Shown here: positions 42,321 through 47,521 of the stretch, piece by piece
Layout: the number at the start of each line of letters is the position of its first letter
How positions within the stretch are numbered: the first letter of the stretch is position 1
NCBI GenBank assembly: GCA_016744335.1
Contig: JADGEO010000028.1
Coordinates: 1 to 47,521, forward strand
Reading direction: 5' to 3'
DNA: 47,521 bases
Source: Anaerolineales bacterium
GTDB taxonomy: Bacteria > Chloroflexota > Anaerolineae > Anaerolineales > Villigracilaceae
Translations under genes and position numbers: made by a program
Notes under the pieces: generated by a model
What the model was told of the DNA's origin: nothing
What the model saw: the letters and a program-made list of their open reading frames with translations, nothing else
Database searches by the model: none

Positions 42321-44690
42321 ATGCTGAAAAACGAAAATTATGAAAAGAAACTTCTCATTGGCTTGGTCATCACCCTTGTCCTCTTTGCCAGCTTCTCTTT
42401 TATGTTCTTTAATGAAAGTGCTCGTATAGAAGAAAGCACCGCAGAACATGATAAAAAGAGCGTAGAGCACGGGCGAGAACTCTTCTTTGAGAACTGCGTA
42501 TCTTGTCATGGCTTACGCGGCGAGGGCGGGATAGGACCTGCTCTCAACGACAAAGCTTTGCTCGAAGCAGCCAGCAATGGTGTGCTTTTCGCATCCATCC
42601 AAACGGGTCGTCCCAACACCACCATGCCTGCATGGGGCCAAGTCTATGGCGGCGCATTGACCGATGAAGATATTCATAACCTTGTCGACTTCATCCGCGC
42701 CTTTGAGCCAAATGCCCCACGAGTAGAAGTAGAAGAATCAGTTGACACGCCAGAATTATATGGAGCAGAATTAGCAGCCCAAGCCTTTAAAAAAGGCGGC
42801 TGCGCTACTTGCCATATAATCCCTGGTGTTGCTGGTGGAGTCGGAGAGATTGGACCCGATCTAACCAATATCGGAGATACAGCAACTGAGCGTATTCAGA
42901 GCGAAGATTATACAAGCAGTGCTACAACTGCCTCTGAATACATCGAAGAATCAATCACAACCCCAAATGTCTTTATTACTCCAGATTGCCCAAGCGGTCC
43001 TTGCCAGGATGGGTCAATGCCCGCCATAACGGATCTCTACAGCGATAAAGAAATGGAAGCGGTCGTTGATTATCTGGCAGCCTTACCTGATGGTGCATTA
43101 GCTGAGCCAGTAGAAGATGCAGAGATCACCACAACTGTAAGTGCTGGCCCAGAACTCACCGATGAAGAATATTCATGGGCAAAGCAGGAATTCTTTGATC
43201 GTTGTGCTGGCTGTCATGGCACTTTGCGCAAGGGAGCCACGGGACCTGCGCTAACCCCCGATATAACCCAGTCAATGGGAACCGTAGCGCTCTCTTCGAT
43301 CATCTTTAATGGGACACCACGCGGCATGCCAGATTGGGGCAAACAAGGTGCCCTAACCCAAGAAGAAACTGAGACCATGGCGAAGTATTTGCAAAATGAG
43401 CCACCAATCCCGCCAGAGATGTCTCTAGAGCAAATGCAAGAATCTTGGCAGGTATTTGTTGAGCTAGAAGATCGCCCAACATCTCCTCAAACTACACGTG
43501 ATTGGGAAAACTACTTTGTTGTCACACTACGAGACGCAGGACAAGTAGCCGTCATCGACGGAGATTCTTATGAAGTCGTAAACACAGTAGATACGGGCTA
43601 CGCAGTCCATATTACACGCATGTCAGCCACTGGTCGTTACGCCTACGTTATCGGGCGTGATGGAAAACTGGCTCTGGTTGACCTGTGGATGGAAATCCCA
43701 GATAAAGTTGCCGAAGTGAAACTTTGCTACGATGCCCGTTCTGTAGAAGTGAGCAAGTATCACGGCGAAGAAGGCGATTTCACAGATAAATATGCTATCG
43801 TGGGTTGTTATTGGCCCCCACATTTCGCTATTTTAGATGGACAAACGCTTGAACCTACGAAAATCGTGAGTACGAGAAGCTACACCTACGATACTGAAGA
43901 GTATCACCCCGAACCGCGCGTGGCGAGTATCTTGGCATCTCACTATAAACCAGAGTGGGTCGTAAACATCAAAGAAACGGGTCAGGCTTGGCTGGTGAAC
44001 TATGTTGATCCGAATAACCCAACGATCAAAATGATCGAAGCCGAGCGGTTCCTGCATGATGGCGGCTTGGATGCCTCCAAGCGTTATTTCCTGGTTGCTG
44101 CAAACCAAGCTAACAGAATCGCAGTGATCGATCTGCAAGAAGGAAACCTAAGAGCATTAGTCGATACGCCCGCCATTCCTCATCCCGGACGTGGTGCAAA
44201 CTGGATTGACCCCGAATTTGGTCCTGTCTGGAGCACATCTCACCTTGGTGATCCTGTGATAAGCTCTATTGGCACAGATCCAGAAGGGAATCCTGAATCT
44301 GCTTGGAAAGTTGTACGCGAAACCCCTCTTCCAAGTGGTGGTAGCTTGTTCATCAAGACACATCCGAATAGCAAATGGATTTGGGTAGATATGGCACTAA
44401 ACTCCGATCCAGCTTTATCTCGTACGGTTTGTGTGATTGCAAAATCTAACCCCACTGAAGTTGCCAAATGTTGGGAAATTGCAACCTACGGACGCGCAGT
44501 CCACATGGAATACAACAAGCAAGGAACCGAAGTTTGGGTCAGTGTTTGGGGTAGTGCTGATAAGCCCGGTGAAACCGGCGAGATTGTAATCTACGATGAC
44601 GCGACCTTGGAAGAGCTTGCGCGAATCCCTGATTTGATCACCCCCACGGGCAAATTCAACGTTTACAACACGGTGAATGACGAATACTAA
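42321..44690 (+). CDS. nirS: Membrane-anchored triheme cytochrome cd1 nitrite reductase (NirS type)
   Basis: 789 residues. An N-terminal membrane anchor (about 11-30) is followed by three c-type haem sites: CVSCH 59-63, CATCH 161-165 and CAGCH 295-299, with candidate Met ligands in TTMPAWG, GSMPAI and RGMPDWG. Residues from about 390 form a d1-haem propeller: GYAVHITRMSATGRYAYVIG (proximal His), FLHDGGLDASKRYFLVAANQ and HPGRGANWIDPEFGPVWSTS (the two distal His), and the C-terminus TPTGKFNVYNT. Canonical NirS has one haem c and is periplasmic. It reduces nitrite to nitric oxide. RBS AGGAGAAAT. Upstream cytochrome b and Rieske genes, the likely electron donors, are broken. No nirF, nirE or other d1-synthesis genes are in the window. 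Confidence 0.9.
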   Translation: MLKNENYEKKLLIGLVITLVLFASFSFMFFNESARIEESTAEHDKKSVEHGRELFFENCVSCHGLRGEGGIGPALNDKALLEAASNGVLFASIQTGRPNTTMPAWGQVYGGALTDEDIHNLVDFIRAFEPNAPRVEVEESVDTPELYGAELAAQAFKKGGCATCHIIPGVAGGVGEIGPDLTNIGDTATERIQSEDYTSSATTASEYIEESITTPNVFITPDCPSGPCQDGSMPAITDLYSDKEMEAVVDYLAALPDGALAEPVEDAEITTTVSAGPELTDEEYSWAKQEFFDRCAGCHGTLRKGATGPALTPDITQSMGTVALSSIIFNGTPRGMPDWGKQGALTQEETETMAKYLQNEPPIPPEMSLEQMQESWQVFVELEDRPTSPQTTRDWENYFVVTLRDAGQVAVIDGDSYEVVNTVDTGYAVHITRMSATGRYAYVIGRDGKLALVDLWMEIPDKVAEVKLCYDARSVEVSKYHGEEGDFTDKYAIVGCYWPPHFAILDGQTLEPTKIVSTRSYTYDTEEYHPEPRVASILASHYKPEWVVNIKETGQAWLVNYVDPNNPTIKMIEAERFLHDGGLDASKRYFLVAANQANRIAVIDLQEGNLRALVDTPAIPHPGRGANWIDPEFGPVWSTSHLGDPVISSIGTDPEGNPESAWKVVRETPLPSGGSLFIKTHPNSKWIWVDMALNSDPALSRTVCVIAKSNPTEVAKCWEIATYGRAVHMEYNKQGTEVWVSVWGSADKPGETGEIVIYDDATLEELARIPDLITPTGKFNVYNTVNDEY

Positions 44691-44720
44691 GGAATGAAGA
44701 TTTAATAACTTGCGGAACTC

Positions 44721-44757
44721 AAACCTGACAGGTCTCAAAGACCTGTCAGGTTTCCCC
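44721..44757 (+). terminator. Terminator after nirS-type gene
   Basis: AAACCTGACAGGTCT pairs perfectly with AGACCTGTCAGGTTT around CAA; a T-run follows shortly after (44760 on). It is of the same palindromic family as the terminator at 27668. Confidence 0.65.
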
Positions 44758-44845
44758 CATTTTTTTCTCTGTGGTAAACGCTCAGGAATTTGTTTTTAAA
44801 TAGTTACTATATCGTAAAACAAATTTCGATTTTCTGAGCTTTTGT

Positions 44846-44908
44846 TTCGTAGCGCGAGATTTATCTCGCCCCTGCTCCTAAAAAGCGACATGAATGTCAC
44901 GCTACGAA
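44846..44908. repeat. Cruciform-like element with two inner hairpins
   Basis: Outer arms TTCGTAGCG (44846-44854) and CGCTACGAA (44900-44908) enclose CGAGAT/ATCTCG (44855-44868) and GACAT/ATGTC (44887-44898). This gives a three-way-junction fold. No coding potential. It lies between convergent genes. Confidence 0.6.
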
Positions 44909-44912
44909 TCAA

Positions 44913-44949
44913 AAAGCCTTCCGAAGTTTTCAAAACTTCGGAAGGCTTT
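44913..44949. terminator. Bidirectional palindromic terminator
   Basis: AAAGCCTTCCGAAGTTTT, one C, then its exact complement arm ending in TTT. Both strands have short T-runs, so it can serve both convergent transcripts. It is the same repeat as the in-frame insert at 21498-21534. Confidence 0.7.
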
Positions 44950-44993
44950 GCTTTTACTGATTTACTGAAAACTAATCCCCTAATTTACTGCCT

Positions 44994-47045
44994 TTACTTC
45001 ACACTCACCAAAACCGCTCTCACGGCTCTTCTGAAAAGATAATCACCGCTAAAGGGATTGTAGAATTCGCATGTCATCAACGTGACCCAATCAAATTCTT
45101 CTGTTTGGAGAACTTTATTCACACTTTTCTTGGTGACTAATTTGCTTTCGCGCACTTCGTAGGTATAGGTCAAGCCCCAAGCCTCAATTTGGATTTGATC
45201 ACCATAATTTAGGCTTTTTAGCTCTGAGAAAGGTCCGGGTTGGTTGTAGGCATCCCAAACGTGACCGGTGATGACGGTGTTGCCTGCCCAAGTTGGGAAA
45301 GCAGAGCCAACCAAGTATCCCGCAGATTGGTTGAGCCAGGTTACATCCCAAGCATCTTCTCTTTGGGGTACACCAACGATGGGAATATTCACATCCAATT
45401 TGGGGATTTCTAGCATCATCGCTGTTTCGGTATAGGCTTTATTTTCAGGTTGTGCTTCAAGCGTGGTCACATGCCCCTTTGCAAAACCAGTTTTGGGTAG
45501 CGTAACGAGGGCATTAGTATCTTCGGTACTGTCAGTAGTGTCAGTTTCCTGAACGGTGAAGTCTAAGTGCGAATCTGTGCCGCCGTTGAGGTGAACACCA
45601 GATGCGTTTTCAATGGAAGTGGTCCCGCATATAAATAAGCGATAGGTTCCGGCGGGTAAGGCTACACCCCCGTTGATATCGAGCGTGGCAATATAGGTGG
45701 TTGAGGGGAGATAGGTGGCTAAATTTACGCTATATTTGATATCGTCTGAGGCGACAGTATCGCTACCCGGCACAGCACAGGAAGTGGTATCGAAGGTGCC
45801 ATTTGTGCCCGCTTCTGCCAGCAGGTAATTGGCTTCGAGTTCAGCAGAGAGCGCAGTTACGAATTCGCTAAACTCAACCTTGATTTGTGTAGGACCTGTA
45901 GTGAGCACAGCTCCATTGGCAGGGGTTGTACTTGTGCCATAAAGAACGGTAGGCACAACTGTCTGACCAAAGACCGCTATTGCGTCATCAAAATAGCCAG
46001 TGGCGTAGACATGCTGGTTGTCCGGGCTAACAGTCACATTCCTTGCACCGTTCAGTCCGTCAACACCGTCCGCACCATCCTTGAGCATCTCTACAAAGGT
46101 CAACGCGCCAGTGCTTGCGTTCCGGCTGAAGACCGCTATTGCGTAATCAAAACTGCCAGCGGCGTAGACATGCTGGTTATCCAAGCTGACGGTCACACTG
46201 GTTGCACCGTCCAGTCCGTCTACACCGTCCACACCGTCCTGGAGCGTCTCTACAAAGGTCAACGCGCCAGTGCTTGCGTTCCGGCTGAAGACCGCTATTG
46301 CGTCATCAGTATAGCCAGCGGCGTAGACATGCTGGTTGTCCGGGCTGACGATTACACTAATTGCACCGTCCAGTCCGTCAACGCCGTCCTCATTGTCCTT
46401 GACCATCTCTACAAAGGTCAACGCGCCAGTGTTTGTGTTCCGGCTGAAGACCGCTATTGCGTCATCAGAACTGCCAGCGGCGTAGACATGCTGGTTATCC
46501 GGGCTGATAGTCACACTAGCTGCAGCGTCCAGTCCGTCAATGGTGTTGCTTGCGCCGTCTATCCCACCGTCCTTGAGCATCTCTACAAAGGTTAACGCGC
46601 CAGTGCTTGCGTTCCGGCTGAAGACTGCTATTGCGTCATCAGCATTGCCAGCGGCGTAGACATGCTGGTTGTCCGGGCTGACGGTCACACTATATACACC
46701 GTTCAGTCCGTCAATGCTGTTGCTTGCGCCGTCTATCCCACCGTCTTGGAGCATCTCTACAAAGGTTAACGCGCCAGTGCTTGTGTTCCGACTGAAGACC
46801 GCTATTGCGTCATCAGCATTGCCAGTGGCGTAGACATGCTGGTCGTCCGGGCTGACGGTCACACTATATGCACCGTTTAGTCCGTCAATGGTGTTGCTTG
46901 CGCCGTCTATCCCACCGTCCTTGAGTGCCTCAATAAAGGCTAAGGGAGCCGGACCAGCCATAGTGCTAGTGACCATAATTAATGCCAAAGCCAGCGCGAT
47001 GATTAGCTGCCCCAGACGGCGTGTTTTTTTTGTGAGTGATTTCAT
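44994..47045 (-). CDS. Secreted beta-propeller/Ig-like protein with C-terminal sortase domain
   Basis: 683 residues. The signal peptide has a basic start (KSLTKKTRR), a hydrophobic core (IIALALALIMVTS) and a cut near TMAGPA. Six 53-58-residue repeats follow to about residue 360 (SVTVSPDNQHVYAAG, DDAIAVFSRN, TGALTFVEML), a YncE/lactonase-like propeller. An SbsA Ig-like region (TPANGAVLTTGPTQIKVEFS) is next. A linker contains LPKTGFAKGH (LPKTG at about 517-521), and a sortase domain covers about 545-683. Sortase residues are His595 (TGHVWD), Cys659 (TLMTCEF) and Arg in YLFRRAVRAV. The protein may anchor itself or partners to the surface; the class is uncertain (D/E/F-like). AAGGAAAAG precedes the start. 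Confidence 0.85.
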   Translation of the reverse strand: MKSLTKKTRRLGQLIIALALALIMVTSTMAGPAPLAFIEALKDGGIDGASNTIDGLNGAYSVTVSPDDQHVYATGNADDAIAVFSRNTSTGALTFVEMLQDGGIDGASNSIDGLNGVYSVTVSPDNQHVYAAGNADDAIAVFSRNASTGALTFVEMLKDGGIDGASNTIDGLDAAASVTISPDNQHVYAAGSSDDAIAVFSRNTNTGALTFVEMVKDNEDGVDGLDGAISVIVSPDNQHVYAAGYTDDAIAVFSRNASTGALTFVETLQDGVDGVDGLDGATSVTVSLDNQHVYAAGSFDYAIAVFSRNASTGALTFVEMLKDGADGVDGLNGARNVTVSPDNQHVYATGYFDDAIAVFGQTVVPTVLYGTSTTPANGAVLTTGPTQIKVEFSEFVTALSAELEANYLLAEAGTNGTFDTTSCAVPGSDTVASDDIKYSVNLATYLPSTTYIATLDINGGVALPAGTYRLFICGTTSIENASGVHLNGGTDSHLDFTVQETDTTDSTEDTNALVTLPKTGFAKGHVTTLEAQPENKAYTETAMMLEIPKLDVNIPIVGVPQREDAWDVTWLNQSAGYLVGSAFPTWAGNTVITGHVWDAYNQPGPFSELKSLNYGDQIQIEAWGLTYTYEVRESKLVTKKSVNKVLQTEEFDWVTLMTCEFYNPFSGDYLFRRAVRAVLVSVK
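45965..46945 (-). repeat. Six tandem coding repeats of propeller blades
   Basis: Units of about 159-174 bp are highly similar at DNA level (for example GCGTAGACATGCTGGTTGTC recurs, with small changes, in each). The near identity points to recent expansion or gene conversion and makes length variation between strains likely. Confidence 0.85.
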
Positions 47046-47112
47046 TTCTTTTCCTTTTTCTCTTCTATGGAGAATATGTGAAAGGGGAGCACTTTTATAC
47101 TAAATATATTTT

Positions 47113-47139
47113 ATTATATGGGGGGGGGGAATCGGTCAA
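47113..47139 (-). promoter_or_regulatory. Putative phase-variable promoter with C10 tract in spacer
   Basis: On the minus strand TTGACC (47139-47134) is followed by a 15-base spacer consisting of GATT, ten C and A, then TATAAT (47118-47113). The sortase-protein ATG is 68 bases downstream. Changes in tract length would alter the -35/-10 spacing; two more C would give the ideal 17. The exact tract length depends on sequencing accuracy. Confidence 0.6.
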
Positions 47140-47521
47140 TAAACATTTTGTTTAGTTTAGGGAGATATTGAGTACAGCTTAAAGTAAGTTTCTGGTAAAT
47201 TCACCCCTTTCCTTAGCGTAGATACAAGAAGTCTAATAAACCACATAAGAAATCCAATCGTTTTTCCTGATAAAAACAAAAACACAGATACTGTTCAGCT
47301 TAGTGGGCATCTAAAAACAACTTCCCGAAAAGCACACCACAAAGAAACCGAGAATACAAAGTTTTTCTCTGTGGGCACAAAGAGGTTCTTCATGCCCTTT
47401 GTGACGTTGTGGTGAGACTTTAGGAATTTATATTTAGATGATTACTCTAGCTACACATCACTTTTAGAAATAGAATAAAAAACGTACGGGAATAGGCTTG
47501 TTTAGTCGAAAACAATGCTCT
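47140..47521. other. Gene-free right end with repeats
   Basis: No gene is recognised. 47231-47305 repeats the sequence at 22703-22790 (GTCTAATAAACCACATAAGA and on). CACCACAAAG (47335-47344) and CGTTGTGGTG (47405-47414) form an imperfect inverted repeat with an inner AAAGTTTTTCTCT segment, a common style of intergenic palindrome. Confidence 0.5.

Noticed and set aside
42321..44690. Cytochrome c oxidase or plain multihaem cytochrome
   Set aside because: The C-terminal half has d1-propeller motifs (HDGGLD, HPGRGAN, TPTGKFNVYNT), not oxidase features.
45885..46595. Plus-strand 236-codon frame opposite the propeller repeats
   Set aside because: It mirrors the repeat periodicity of the minus-strand gene and has no ribosome-binding site or recognisable domain.
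45965..46945. CRISPR or satellite array
   Set aside because: The ~165-bp units are in-frame propeller repeats of a secreted protein.

Overview
The window reads as one chromosomal segment of a Gram-positive-like, probably anaerobic or facultative bacterium, most likely Chloroflexota (class Anaerolineae). The reasons are a MalT/LAL-type LuxR regulator, lipoprotein binding proteins with long acidic linkers, a surface protein with a C-terminal sortase domain preceded by LPKTG, a fused FAD/Fe-S oxidoreductase, and abundant palindromic intergenic repeats. This placement is inference; there is no rRNA or other marker gene here.

Layout. (1) 1-3.7 kb: the C-terminal part of a Thr/Pro-tailed membrane protein, a TPR protein and a small membrane protein. 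(2) 4.3-22.5 kb: a peptide and arginine utilisation region. It has a MalT-like regulator, a complete five-gene peptide ABC importer, an alpha/beta hydrolase, an enolase-superfamily (dipeptide-epimerase-like) enzyme, an M20 amidohydrolase, a VOC-like protein, ornithine aminotransferase, arginine deiminase, ornithine carbamoyltransferase and a MOFRL-type glycerate kinase. (3) 23.4-33.8 kb: an amino-sugar/murein region. It has a DasR/NagR-like GntR regulator with a dre-like operator in its own promoter, a sugar ABC importer without ATPase, an AmiE-like serine hydrolase, a kinase-MurQ fusion and a large FAD/Fe-S D-2-hydroxyacid dehydrogenase that could oxidise the D-lactate released by MurQ. (4) 34.4-39.7 kb: a TetR regulator divergent from an alpha/beta hydrolase, a PAP2 phosphatase gene with an internal amber codon, and a GH3 beta-glucosidase. 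(5) 40.9-44.7 kb: decayed cytochrome b and Rieske genes followed by an intact membrane-anchored triheme cytochrome cd1 nitrite reductase (NirS type). (6) 45-47 kb, minus strand: a beta-propeller/Ig-like/sortase surface protein.

The most unusual structural feature is a direct repeat: the last ~480 bp of a comM (YifB/Mg-chelatase-like) gene occurs four times in the same orientation (about 3.71, 22.84, 33.88 and 40.32 kb), exactly at the boundaries between the functional blocks. It always lacks the ATPase core, and no integrase or transposase is visible. Three of the four copies end next to one terminus of a second repeat family, a ~135-210 bp foldback element also found whole at 6.95, 12.93, 16.56 and 41.74 kb. 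Palindromic repeats used as terminators elsewhere also occur in frame inside two coding regions.

A second notable feature is a run of ten C (minus strand) lying between a -35-like TTGACC and a -10 TATAAT upstream of the sortase-domain surface protein, the classic arrangement of a phase-variable promoter. All functional calls come from reading motifs by eye; no database search was possible.
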